Under the pieces are notes generated by a model. The model was not told the origin of the DNA, did not search any database, and was given only the letters and a program-made list of their open reading frames with translations. Of a stretch of DNA of 64,000 bases, positions 41,043-52,985 are shown piece by piece. Made by a program: the position numbers and the translations under genes. Source of the DNA: Enoplosus armatus (lineage: Eukaryota > Chordata > Actinopteri > Centrarchiformes > Enoplosidae); NCBI RefSeq assembly GCF_043641665.1, contig NC_092198.1:6322501-6386500 (forward strand). The letters are read 5' to 3'. Positions within the stretch are counted from its first letter, which is position 1; each line of letters begins with the position of its first letter.

Positions 41043-41074
41043 AAAACATTTTGCCAGAATATAGCAGCACCTCA

Positions 41075-41130
41075 GAATCACAATGAGAAATACTTTATTG
41101 ATCCTCAGGGGGAAATTAGACTCAATGCTA
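41075..41130 (-). mobile_element. LINE 3' tail fragment
   Basis: CAGAATCACAATGAGAAATA then CTTTATTGATCCTCAGGGGG: the reverse of the fish LINE 3' end also seen at 17.15 and 49.34 kb. Confidence 0.6.
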
Positions 41131-44078
41131 CATGGTATGTTGCATTACTTTGGGTTTTACCTGTTGTCCTTGCATTTCAACATTTTACCTGTGAAACACT
41201 GCAATACTTTTTTTAATGGGTTTTTCAGATTGTGAATCTCTGGTGTCTTTATAATAATTAAAAAGTGCATTATTTTATCCGTAATTGCAATATTATTTAA
41301 TTGTTATTCGATCCAGAGGAGTGCATGTATTAATCACCAGACCTTGTGGGAAAATCAATACAATGTCCGCTGTTTCAAAAGCTGTCCGACAGCTCTTGAT
41401 CCAGTAGCACTGCTTCTGTGGAGGCACAGTGACAGTGCGTATAGTTTAGGTTACTGTTTCCATCTAGTGGTCAAAGAGATGCAGTACAGCTTTATTGACA
41501 GCAATGAAACTCAGGGAAGTACATTCCCCAATCCTCAGATTTTTGTCTTTATTAAAATCATGCTCGTATTCATAATCTCTCATATCTTGACTTATCACAC
41601 ATTATTTTGCAGACATTGGAATTATTTTAGCGTGTACTTGTTTCAATTTAACGTCAATATCTCATCAAAGTGCCAATAATTCTGAAATGGCACGCTAAAT
41701 ATAGTTCATGAAACAAATTCCATTCTTTCTTTTAAACTTGAGTACTGTGGAGGAAGGAAAGAGTTTTGCCAACTGCGCGGTCTCACTTCAAACCATGCCG
41801 GTTAATGCCGGAACAGAATCGACAGTCGCTGTTGAGAATAATTTCAAGCTCAATTTGAAGCTGTTTTAGCTGAAACTGTCAACTACAAAGTTTGACAGCT
41901 GGCCCAATGTAGAGGATAAAGGGTCATAAGCTGCGTTCAATAACGCTCAATCACACACACATACACATAAGAGTCCACACTCGTGCCCTTGCCTGTCAGG
42001 TGAAATGACTCTCTTCCTCTCTATTGTGGCTCCCTGCTAGGGTCTTGACCCATGGCTGGAGGAGTCCCAGCCACTTTGCTGTGACAGTCCAAACGGATTG
42101 ACTCGAGCGAACGACCTTGTCCATCCCCTCTGGACATCTGCACACTCACTCAGCGTAGACAATCAATCCTAGTTTTTTAAAGTGCATGCCGGTGCACTCA
42201 GTCACCATGAGAGGGTGCTGAGATACTCTCGAATCTCTCCGAACAAACCACCGTTGGCTCTTGCTCTTCTTTGCTTATTCTCTGAGCGAGTCTTTCTTCT
42301 CCTGCTTTTCTGTGCCTCTCTCAGTCCTTTCCATCTCTCTCATGTGTCCAACTTTCCCAGCGTCTGCGTGTATGTGTTTGTGTCGTTTTGCATGGTTGCT
42401 TATGTGTGTGTGTGTCTCAGTTAACTGTGTGTGCTGTATGTGGGTGCGCACGTGCCTGTTCCGCTCTCTGTTGTGGAACAAATTACACAGCGGCTGGGGA
42501 GCCAAATGACTAATCAGTGGTACACAGATTAAAATCCAATTGCTGCAATTTGAAGCCACACAGGAGTAGTATGGGAAATTAACTACTACAGTGTCTGCGC
42601 TGCTGTCTCCACTAGACATACCTGTTAGATGTTGATCTTTTAATTAGTGCGGCCCAGAGAAACTTTGGATCAAACATTCTAAAATCGAAAAAACACAAGA
42701 CGAGGGATTCAGCAAATACAACAAAGCTGATGAGTGACACTTTCTTTTTATACATCCAAATTAAAAAGAGTATACAGTGTACTTCTGTCCTGTCTGTGCA
42801 GTGTTTAATGCATCTCAAGAGTTAAATTGCAGATTGCCTGAGATGTAATCTGTGCATGAAAGACAATAAAAAATGGCGAGCGAAGTCAGAGCAAACCACA
42901 GTTGGTGGTTAATTTGTTCATATTCACCAGGAGGGATGTTAAGAAGATGAAGCGTTGCGTTTATGATGGGGCAGGGAGGATGGGATGTTGTCTGCAGCCA
43001 CTCATTCGCCATCACTGCATCATCCCCTGCCCACAATAACCACTTATCAACCACAGGCTAAAGTGGCCATTGCCGGGGCGCACCATCCCCGACTCAGAAA
43101 TGGATTGAAAAGCACCGCTTGTTTATTTTAAACTGCAGCTCAGCAGACAATTCATTTCTCCCCGCGCAAAAAACATGTTCAGGGGGAATAATGAATAATG
43201 TGAATAATGAACAGGCCCTGGCCGAGCCCGCTCAACCCTGTAGGTGAAACCAGGCGATTGACTCTTGTTCTCATTATATTATGTTTGGGGTTTTTTCTTG
43301 GATGTACAGATGTGCAATATGCGCTTGAGCAGGGCTGAGACACAACATGAACATTTGCCTGGAATGATCTCAATGGCAAAAAAAAAAAAATAATCTCATT
43401 TTGTCTGGGAGTGTAAAAATCCTGTTTGCATGGCTGTGGCGCGTGTCTTTGTGCCTGAGTGTCTCATGGCAGGCAGGAGACGTGCGTGCAGGCTGTCGCT
43501 GAAGCAGCAATCGCGCTGGAACATTTCATTGGGAAGGAACTGAAACATGCCACGTTTACCTCTTTCACAGATGTGACATATTTTAGTCTTGGATCACACA
43601 CACAAAGGGCAGCCTTGTATTTTAGATTTTTAAACAGTGTGGAAAATGCTCTGAATGCCAATTTTTTAAAACCTTTATTAAACTGCAATGGGTTGACGAA
43701 GCACACCTGCCCTTTCACAGCAATGTCCTGCATATCCTCGTTCAGTAGCAGAAGTGAACATGCAGTACCCGGGAGCCGCTACAGCCCCTGTGGACATTGA
43801 GTAACTCCACTGGTGCAGTTCCTCGCACAGATGCCTTGTTCAAGGGTATCTGTGTGGTAGCTGCAGAGGCAGGAGCGAATGTGTTCAGTGATTTTTTTCC
43901 AAACAGTGAAACCCTGTGCTTTATCTCCATAGGCCCACTTCTCCAAACTTTGGGCTGCTCAAGTCCGCGAGTCCGCTAGCACTGATCCAAGACCGTCAAC
44001 ACTATGTTTGACGGTCCTGGAAGGCCATCTTCTGGAACTTGGTTATTTCAGCCAGTTGTTGGCACAAAAAAATTTGTT
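41131..44078. other. Intergenic, possible conserved block
   Basis: No gene seen. About 42,830-43,260 is unique-looking, balanced in composition and free of repeats, with TTTATTTTAAACTGCAGC and AATAATGAATAATGTGAAT. It is a candidate conserved non-coding element. Poly(A) at 43,378-43,391. Confidence 0.45.
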
Positions 44079-44360
44079 TGACATTTTGGTAAATACGCTT
44101 ATTCGCTTTCTTGACAAGAGGTAGGTAAGAGGTTCAATACCACTCACATATCTTTTCAGTAAATATCAGGCTACAGTCAGTAGCTGGACAGCTTAGCTTA
44201 GCACAATGACTGGAAACTGGGGGAAACAGCTAGCCTGGCTCTGTCTAAAGGTAACAAAATCCACCTACCAGCACCTCACTAACTAACACATTTTATCTTG
44301 TTTGTTCAATCTGTACAAAAACCAAAGTGTGAAAACAACAAGTTGACAGGCACACTCCCA
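44079..44360 (+). repeat. Foldback family B, left arm only
   Basis: TTTGACATTTTGGTAAATAC, GCTTATTCGCTTTCTTGAC, TAGCTTAGCACAATGACTGG and AACAGCTAGCCTGGCTCTG. This is the closest copy here to the remembered family consensus. The right arm is missing and another repeat follows. Confidence 0.7.
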
Positions 44361-44464
44361 CACACGGTCTGTGAGTCCGTTGCTAGCTAGCATAGTTGGT
44401 AAATTGGCTGTTTGGGATGGATTAGTCTGACTCACCGGATGAGGGCTGTTAAGTACATAAGTCT

Positions 44465-44665
44465 GCCATTGGCCAATTATTTCACTTGGAATTCTCCTCC
44501 TCTTCCTCTATCTGCGTGTTACCGTTTTGCAAGGGCACCGTCGCTGCATCCTGTGCTTAGCACCGCCCAAGACGATTGTGATTGGTTTAAAGAAATACAA
44601 ACAAGCCAATGTAATTTTCCCTGAATCATAATGGGTTCATCCAGACCTTTCTCCGAAGTGTGGAG
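44465..44665. repeat. Dispersed percomorph repeat fragment
   Basis: TTTTGCAAGGGCACCGTCGC, GACGATTGTGATTGGTTTAA, AGAAATACAAACAAGCCAAT and ATCCAGACCTTTCTCCGAAG match, from memory, a repeat widespread in percomorph genomes. Confidence 0.5.
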
Positions 44666-44679
44666 ATCAACACAGTTGT

Positions 44680-46251
44680 TGAAGAGAAGAAGAAGCCTTG
44701 TTAAAAGCTCGAGCCCTCACACTTAAACCTCTGCTTAAATCGTAAACTAATTTTATTTATTTATTTTTTTAATATACGGTAAGTGCCGAGAACAGGTGTG
44801 GTTCACAGGAACATTGTCAAAATGCACGATGACATAGGCAGGGATTAAAGACCTATGCACAGAAACATGCTTCCTCAAAAATGATAAGTATACACTGCTA
44901 ATTTTCAAAAAGGGCAGAAGCTGCACTGACAAGCTACATATCAAATGGATTAGACTCTGCAATCAGCACAAACTGTCTAGTAGTTAAATTTGTGTGAATG
45001 GTGCAAGGCGAAAATATGCCTCAGAAATCGTCTCATTTTGCTACTTTAAGTACCATAATTGCCTCTATGAGCCACTGCTGCAGATCCAACTGCCCACCAT
45101 GTTGATAAGTGGGCAAAACTACAATCTGACCCTTGTTTTTAGAAGACAGACATGCACCTGTCCCTTTCACCGTCCGCAGTGTCTTTGCTTCACGTCTCTC
45201 CCTCACACTAAAACCTCTGCTTAAATCGTAAATCTTGATGACTGAGAATCTTCATTCCTTTAAGGTGGAAAAATGCAAGACTTTCTCTTCAAAGTCAATG
45301 CAACCCATGTACAGTCAAAGATGGTGCAGGAGGTCTTCGGAGGTACTCACTGCTCTTCTGGCCACCAGTGGCATCTTTGATTTCACATAGTTTGTATTGA
45401 CTTGAATGGAAGATACCTTGGTTGGAGCACATCATGTTTTTTGTTGGCACTTTATACTTGCTTAACATAGTTTTTTTCCACCTTAAAAGTTTCTAAGAAG
45501 AGTGCCTACCATCTGGTAGAGGTGGTGTTCCAGTAAAGCCCATCAGACACTAAAATGTCCGAATTGTGGGAGATGGTCATCCAGGACCATGATATGTAGT
45601 ATGACGTCCTGGATCAGGATTGACAGTTTTATGCTACATGTTCTGTCCAAATTATATGTGCATGAAATAATGATTTAAGAATGGCGTGATTATGAGCTTT
45701 TATTTAGTCGTATAGCCACAGGACATGCCACTGTCAATAAATCATTAAATCACTGTAGCTCGGGGCTTGGTCAAAGGACCATCTGAAAGCCATCACTCCA
45801 GATGGTGCATTAGGATGAATGTCATTATGATGATATCATCCCCCACAGGTCCTTTCTTTCTTCTGTCATTTTCATCATATTTTATGGCTAACCGCCACGC
45901 CGCCATTTTACCATGTAGTCTTTAACTTACCGCAGGTATTGCTCTGCCATGACGACAGAGGACACAGTGTTGAGGAAAACTGTGTATTTATTTATTTTTT
46001 GCTCTAGATTAAAACACTTTGCGCAGGTTGTTCTTTTTAGACTCCTTTTCAGCGTATTAAGAAAAGCTCTTTACAATCCTCAACCAAAAAAAAAAAAAAA
46101 AAAGAAGATTCCTCAGGCTGAATCATTTTCCTCCCTTCGCCTCTCTTCTCTTCTCTTTCGACTATATTTCTAAATTTACCCATCCATTAGCGGGAGACAC
46201 AGAAGAATACAGAGTTGCTCGAGCTTTTAACAAGGCTTCTTCTTCTCTTCA
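44680..46251. repeat. 1.57-kb segment bounded by a perfect 35-bp inverted repeat
   Basis: Bases 44,680-44,714 (beginning TGAAGAGAAGAAGAAGCC, ending AAAAGCTCGAGC) are the exact reverse complement of 46,217-46,251. The enclosed sequence has no convincing gene. It contains a second, direct repeat of about 33 bp (44,714-44,746 and 45,201-45,233, sharing CCTCTGCTTAAATCGTAAA) and an A18 run at 46,086-46,103. No target duplication is obvious outside. Confidence 0.7.
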
Positions 46252-46347
46252 GTGTCATGCTCTACTGGGCTTCAAAACACGCAGCCCTCTTTTGTGTCTT
46301 TATTATGGCTGGTGCTGAAAGAGACGAGTTTGAGGTTGTTGAGCTTC

Positions 46348-46380
46348 TGTGTGTGTGTGTGGGGGGGGGGGGGGGGGGGG
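46348..46380. repeat. (GT)n followed by G20
   Basis: A TG run passes directly into 20 consecutive G. Similar G-runs occur at 1,761-1,776 and 60,485-60,501. Confidence 0.9.
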
Positions 46381-46445
46381 CTGGCATCAATCAAATTTTA
46401 GGGAAGCGTCAGTAGGTGGCATTTGGCGTGGGAAGGGGGTAGTAG

Positions 46446-46448
<3 letters not shown>

Positions 46449-46476
<28 letters not shown>
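46449..46476. repeat. (GT)n microsatellite
   Basis: About 14 perfect units, 70 bases after the G20 tract. Confidence 0.9.
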
Positions 46477-46480
<4 letters not shown>

Positions 46481-46620
46481 TTATGTCCCAGTTATCTACC
46501 ACAGATAATTGATGCGGACAAGCTCGACTGAAATCTTTGTGACAGCAATAGACACGCCGCACACTCGCCATTGATGGATGCCCATGTCAATCTTTCTGAC
46601 CCCCCCACCACTCCCTTCAT

Positions 46621-46642
46621 TCACACACACACACACACACAC
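46621..46642. repeat. (CA)n microsatellite
   Basis: About 10 perfect units. Confidence 0.9.
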
Positions 46643-47150
46643 TTTCACAAGCTATGAGTCTTTTAAGCGGGGCACAAAAGGAGCAGTCTCCTGGCACGCC
46701 GTCACCAGCTGAGCTGTAACAGAACAGTGCTAGAGGGCACCGGGGGGGGGAGGAGGAGGATGCGGGTGGAGGACAGGGGAGTATGAAAAGGATCGAGGGA
46801 GGTGGAGGAGGATGGAAAATATTGGGAAGGGGGGAGGATTTGAGGTGATATTAATGAGGTAACAGAGGCGGGATATGAGGAGGAGGACAGAGGATTGATG
46901 GAGAAATACAAAAGTACGTGAGATGAGTCCACCAGAATATAGAGGGAGATAAAAGAGGAAGAGGACAAGGAGGAGTGTTTTGTTAACTGTGCTGAGTTTC
47001 CCTTGCGATGCTAACAGTTTGGGAAGCTGCTTAGCATTCTTTCTCTCTCTCACACTCACTCCAACTTTAGAGCTGGCTCAGCAGAGAACACATAGATGTT
47101 AAAGTGGCGTGATTAATTTAGGATGCAGTGAGCTTTTTTTGCCAGTCCGT

Positions 47151-47169
47151 GCACGCACACACACACACA

Positions 47170-47217
<48 letters not shown>

Positions 47218-47235
47218 AACACACACACACACACA
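47151..47235. repeat. (CA)n microsatellite, long
   Basis: About 85 bases of CA units with a few AA and TA interruptions. Open frames of CVCV/THTH type on both strands here are artefacts. Confidence 0.9.
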
Positions 47236-48162
47236 TGCTCCCACGCAAACTCACACATCAGCATCTGAATGGAGGTAGTAGTTGTAGAGAAGTGGCCTTT
47301 CAAACTGGAATCTATCCTGATGCAATATAAGGTCTCACAACTGGGTAGCAACATGACATAATAAAAACTTCAGGCTTATCAAAAGGGCACTGCTGTACCA
47401 ACAAGTCGAGATTCTGTTCACATCAAAATGAAATGAGCGAAAAGATGTTTAAACAAATAGTTCAAAATTTGAGAAATACACTTATTTTCTATCCACAGAA
47501 ATGTATATATACAAATTACTCCTTTAAAGTTGACATCCAAAGCCCTCTTTGATGCATCTACTTCTCTCTCTCTGTGTCTCTCAATTTCCTTATTATCTTC
47601 TTCCTTATGGTGTTAGTGAAGGCAGATTGGGGCTTAGCTGATTGGGCAAACCCAAGGGGACAGATGAATTAAGCAGCCCTGAAGACACATACTGTACCTG
47701 CTTTCATACATTACTGACTGCCTACCTTCCCTGTCTGTTGGTCTCCTGCCCATGTTGTGCAGTCAGATTGCTGCCTACTTGTCGCTGCAACCCCACACAT
47801 CATACCCTCAGCTCCTCTGAGTTTCATTGACCACTCCACATTCAAAAAACACACGCATGCATTTACGCCTCAGCCCAGAACGGGAGCACAGGAAGTGAAA
47901 CAAACAGCCACTGGTATTTCCGGAAAGAAACCTGTACCGGTGGAGCGGCGTGTGCTGCAGTACTGCAGGACCACTCTCCTGGCGTGGGTAGCATTCATCT
48001 TTTCGCTGCCACGAGTGCCCGCGGTGCAGTGCGGGGCTGGCTGGCAGGCTCGGGGAAAAGGACCCATCTGTTGTATGAGATTATTTCACACCAGATACAG
48101 CACAGGATGTCACCTGTTTGGAGAGACTCAGGGGAGGTGAGATTATGGGGAGGACGGTGTAT

Positions 48163-48185
48163 ATGTATGTATGTATGTATGTATG
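48163..48185. repeat. (TATG)n microsatellite
   Basis: About five perfect TATG units. Confidence 0.85.
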
Positions 48186-49339
48186 CGGAATTTCTCCAGA
48201 TACCATGTGTCCTCTAATTCTATCTAGTCATCGGTGTATTCATGTTTGTGTGTTTAATGTGATCCTATATGTCTGACTGTACATCTGCCAACCTATAACA
48301 GCATAAAGAGACTCTCTTAGGAGAAGATGCAGCCTCCTTTAATTTATTGTTTCATCCTCCATATATTTTTGTTGCAGTCCTTTCATATATTATCTTCAAT
48401 AATCTGGATTTGTTCTATTTTTAAACAGTGCATCCAATTCTTCGCAGCTGCAACAACACAATTCCCCCAACAGATCATGAAAGTTTCATCTAATCTAAAA
48501 GTATGCAGAAAATGGACAGATGCACCCAAAATGACTACAACATACATCAAGCAGGTGCCTGCAGTATTTAAAGTCAAAATTAAATGATAAAATGCCCTTT
48601 TAACCTTTTTACATCACATCCCTGGTCAAACTGTTTACACCTATTTAACAATATATGCCATAAAATTAAAAAATAAATCAAATTTCTTGTATTTATCGAA
48701 ATCAATCATGTTTTCTTCCTGTAAAACAACTATTCTGCTAGCTTTACTGCTCTTCTAATGGATAACTTCAGTTTCATATAACTTCTTATTTTAGTAGTTT
48801 CATCATTCTATTTGTTATGATAATATCACACACACCTTATTAATTGCTGAGACCTGGGAAAATGGTGACATTGCTAAAAAGAATACAGAAAACATGAGCA
48901 GTCAGGCTACAAACAAACCCCTCGGTTAGTCAAGAGAGAGACTGAAGAAAAACTATGATCCAAACGGCTGTAAACTGTAACAGTGCTGTAAACTTCTGTG
49001 ACTTTCTGGTTCAAATGTGACCCACTGTACTTTACTTAGTTGTGCTTTCACAGTTTTCCTGTGTGAGGGATTATAACTAATCTTTCGGTGTGTGCCCAAT
49101 TAGGTTTCACCTTCAAATAATGTGGTTTACACAGATTATCAATAGGCTCCATGTACACAGCAAGTCACCCCCCCCCCCGATCCACATATTGTACCCAAAC
49201 TTTATAGGAAACTACAGCGAACTTGAAGAAACCTGTGATACGGGTTATAGTTATACTGCTTCACTAATTTTTGTGCGTGCTTACTTTAGCTAAAGTAATA
49301 GCAGATACTGAACTCATACTGAGATCAGGATAATAAGAT

Positions 49340-49500
49340 ACAGTAGATACTTTATTTATCCTCGGGGGGAAATCCGCATGTCATAGCAGTAATACATGAA
49401 CAAAGATAAACAAGTTACAGACATAAAAGTAAGTCCTTTTAAGCCGGGCATACAAGTGTGCAAATTTCAGACGAGTGTGCAAAATGATTTTTTTATTATT
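49340..49500 (-). mobile_element. LINE 3' end fragment
   Basis: AGTAGATACTTTATTTATCC then TCGGGGGGAAATCC, followed by the reversed 3'UTR-like sequence. Same family as the tails at 17.15 and 41.1 kb, but with about 100 further bases. Confidence 0.55.
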
Positions 49501-50415
49501 AATTATTGATGAGATCAGGATATCAATACTTTTGAATGAACATTTTGACTTTCCAACAAGACATGCAAATAACAGACACTTCTCAGTTCTTGTATGGGCC
49601 CGCCTAACCCCTTGGGCCTCTGGGCCTGTGCCAAATATGCCTCTTCTATAATCTATGCAAAGGTTTAGATAATCTGGCTAAACTGTTGGCTTGTTTGACT
49701 GCTCATGTTTCTTGCCCTGTCAGCAATTAACTTGGTGAGCTCAAAGTTATCAGAACTGATAGAAAAGGTGGCCAAAACTACGAACGTAAAACCTAAATTG
49801 TAATAAACTGGATTTTGCCTTTAAATGTTCCCCTCTAAACTTAAATAAAAGGTAAAAACATGCCACGTCAGAGCCTCAAAGAGGACCAAAGTACCACCGA
49901 AGCAGTCGGACCTTAGGCCAAGGTTAGAGTGACGCACCACCTGCATCCTAATGGCTGTAAAGCAGGATCCCTGCCTGCAGGTGATGAATGAGTGTCAGGT
50001 CAGGAGGGAAGGAGAATGGGAGGAGGAGGTGAAGAGGGGGAGGAGGAGGAGGAAGATGAAATTTGGCTCTAGAGATGTTGCCCACAGCATGCTCAGGCAC
50101 AGACCTCAGGAAGCCCTAACCCCTTCACACTACCATCTGTGGCTCAGAGGTGTGTGTGTGTATCTATGTGTGTAGTTAGTGTATAATACAGAGATTTTTT
50201 TGTAGTTTTAGTGGTTTAGTAAGTATTTGAGTTGACAGGTGTGTGGAAACTGCAAGTGTTGCAAGTGTTTTTGCGTGTATCCATATGTGCAATATATAAA
50301 AAAGCACCTCATTCATATGGGTATATAAGTGATTAGCTGTGTGTGTTTTGTCTACATACCTGTATACTTCTTCGCATGCCTGTGGGATTTTGTGTCCCAA
50401 TAACTTCACCCTTCA

Positions 50416-50458
50416 GACACACACACACACACACACACACACACCCACACACACACAC
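50416..50458. repeat. (CA)n microsatellite
   Basis: About 20 units with one CCCA interruption. A second (CA)n of about 11 units lies at 50,619-50,641, with GTGACTCAGCC (an ARE/AP-1-like core) between them. Confidence 0.9.
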
Positions 50459-52634
50459 GCTCAGCACCTCCATCACCTCTTGCACCTCCACCAAGAAGAA
50501 CAGATGGGAGAACAGGAGAGAGGGTTCCCACGTCCGCTCCTCCACCTCGTCCAAACTCAACCCATCGCAGCCCAGCCTGCCACGACCTTGCCAAAACCAC
50601 CGTGACTCAGCCAAAACAAACACACACACACACACACACACCTCTGCTGGAACCCACACACTCCAAAAATAACGTGCCAAACTCATCAGAATCAGAATCA
50701 GCACACAAACACAGTTAAATACACATTCATGCTCAAAGCCACATATTCAAATGCAAACACACACATCAAGTACTTTGGCTCTCTGACTGCCCAGAGTGAC
50801 ACCAGCGAGCCAAATTATGATGAGGTGATCAAACTGCAGTTAGTGGTGAACTATCTCACATCTATCTCCAAGTTATCATAAAGTGCTGCTTCTCATCACA
50901 GTCTGAAGACAGGGTCAGCATTTGGTGTAGCCGAAAAGGCAAATGATGATACTTTTGAGGTTATTTGTGGCGAACAATTTTTGCTGAAGAGAGGCCACTG
51001 AGGCAACAAGTGGCAATTACAGGACAGGATTCTCAAGTCAGTTGCTTTATGCCGGGTCCAAACTACATGATATCAGCCGGATATTAGCCCGACCTGAAAG
51101 ATGTAGGGCATCAGGAGCGAAAAGGAGCACTAATAACAGTGTACTGTATTTTATAAGCTCATATTTGCATGTAAAATATGAATCTGCATAGCAATTAGTA
51201 ACTGTAGCAGTCAAATAAATAGTGCAGTAAAAAGCACAGTCTATGCCTCTATGCCACTTATTATCTCTTTTTAAGTCCTGATTACTTGAGCCTTGAGTAT
51301 TCTTACCATGTTTGTCTGTTGTCTGTAACCTGAACCTGGTGAAAAAGTATTTAAAGTAGCATAAAATAGAGACACTCAAGTGAGGTACAACTACCTCAAA
51401 ACTGTACTTAAGCACAATACACAATAAGGCTGTGTATGTAGAACGCAGTTACTGCAAACATTTTGAATCATTATAACAGAAGATTGCAGGTGTTACATGT
51501 AGGTGTCCAGATGAGCCAGTATGCCCAGTACCAGGACCCTGGATCTGATGCAGCTGTGTGGAGTGTTGCCATAATTAATGTTATTAATTACACCTGTGCT
51601 TTTCCTGTTCCGACTTTCTAACAGTGAAATACCACTCTGTACCTCCACACTGAATAAAAACCTCCTACTGGACAACATTATGTATCCTACCGCCGTCCAC
51701 CTGCCTGGCTGTTAATCAACCACCTGGGGTTCACCCTGCTCACCACAAGCATGGTTTTACATAACCACCAATGCCGCTCTGTCAAGACCAGATAATCCGT
51801 TCACCCTCTCCCCTGACTGAGCAAGAGATGGCATCAGCATGTCACAAAATCAATGGCAGTTTCATGAGGAAATCATCACTCTTGCGCCCTGTTCTCTTCT
51901 TCCTAAGCCCCTCTGGCTGTTTTTTTCTCCCGCCATGAGGAGAGAGAGTGAGAGGGACGGCTGGCGGACGGACACAGATAGCGACGGATCGCAGTACAGG
52001 GCTAAAGCTGGGTAGTAATCGATATATATAGCTGGCAAAGGGCTGGGGCTATGGATAAACAGTGGAGATTGCTCCGAGGGACTAGCATTGATGTGTGATT
52101 AAAGTCAGAGAATCCCCCTGCCGTCCGGAACTTGTGAGTGAGATCTCTGACGCCGGGGTAATTGGTCTCGGGAAAATCAATGGATTTGGTGAGTGAGCTA
52201 GTCGCATCTGTCGGGGCTGCTGGACGGTACAGGGTAGACACTGGCGTTTTCACCTGAGGCTGAACTTGACATTTATGTTTGAATGGGCTTAGGGTCTGAC
52301 TTGACCCCACCTGATCCAGTTGGCAAAAATATTGCTGAAAGGTGCGACCAGGCACAAAGGAACATTTGTTTTCAATGGCAGTCCTCGTTGTCCTCACTGA
52401 GGTCTGGTCCCTGTATTTTCTTCTGAGAATCGTAGGAGTTTTAGGCGTTTACAGTCTACATTTAAAAACTTACACATGGTGGGTATTTTATACTATATTT
52501 AACTATATTAAAATGTGATTACTTTGAGGCCAACAGGTGAATATACTGCATGTAAGAAGGCTTCAGTATTTCCCCACCAGAAGTTTAGTCAATTAACTGA
52601 ATGAATGAAATCTGTAATTCATATTTTCATATTC

Positions 52635-52985
52635 ATATTATTTTTTGTTCTCTACCAACTCCTGAGGGAAATATCTGGCTCCTCTATGTCCACCAGCTAG
52701 TTGTTAAGTTGTGTCGGTCTCCTGTTTAGTGCTGAGCATGTAGTGTACAGTGGAATTTTTTGAAGCTTTTTTTACTGAAAACAGCTGCTGCTGCAGCCAA
52801 AACAACGCCATGACAGTAGTAAGAGTGAACCACCAGAATAAAGTTGTGAGCCGGACAATGTGCTGAAACTCCCCATACAACTATGTAAAGTCAGGTGATA
52901 ATTATCAGTAGGTTCGTCAAAATGAGTGATCCCTTTCATATTGTCACGTGTTATTATAGAAATATCAAATATAGCCACTTTAAGT
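52635..52985 (-). mobile_element. MITE family C-like, copy 3
   Basis: Minus strand begins CTTAAAGTGGCTATATTTGA and later reads CTGCAGCAGCAGCTGTTTTC and CTCAGGAGTTGGTAGAGA. These interior blocks are shared with the copies at 36.2 and 40.5 kb, but the end differs, so it may be a sister family. Confidence 0.5.

Larger units (their letters stand above)
46643..52634. other. Intergenic, microsatellite-rich, no gene seen
   Basis: Besides the listed simple repeats and LINE tail, about 51,720-52,400 is unique-looking, CpG-containing sequence that might be regulatory. Its 131-codon minus-strand frame (52,002-52,397) shows no known domain. Confidence 0.5.

Noticed and set aside
47118..47354. CVCVCV/THTHTH open frames around the CA microsatellites (also near 50.4 and 59.9 kb)
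   Set aside because: Frames generated by dinucleotide repeats, not proteins.
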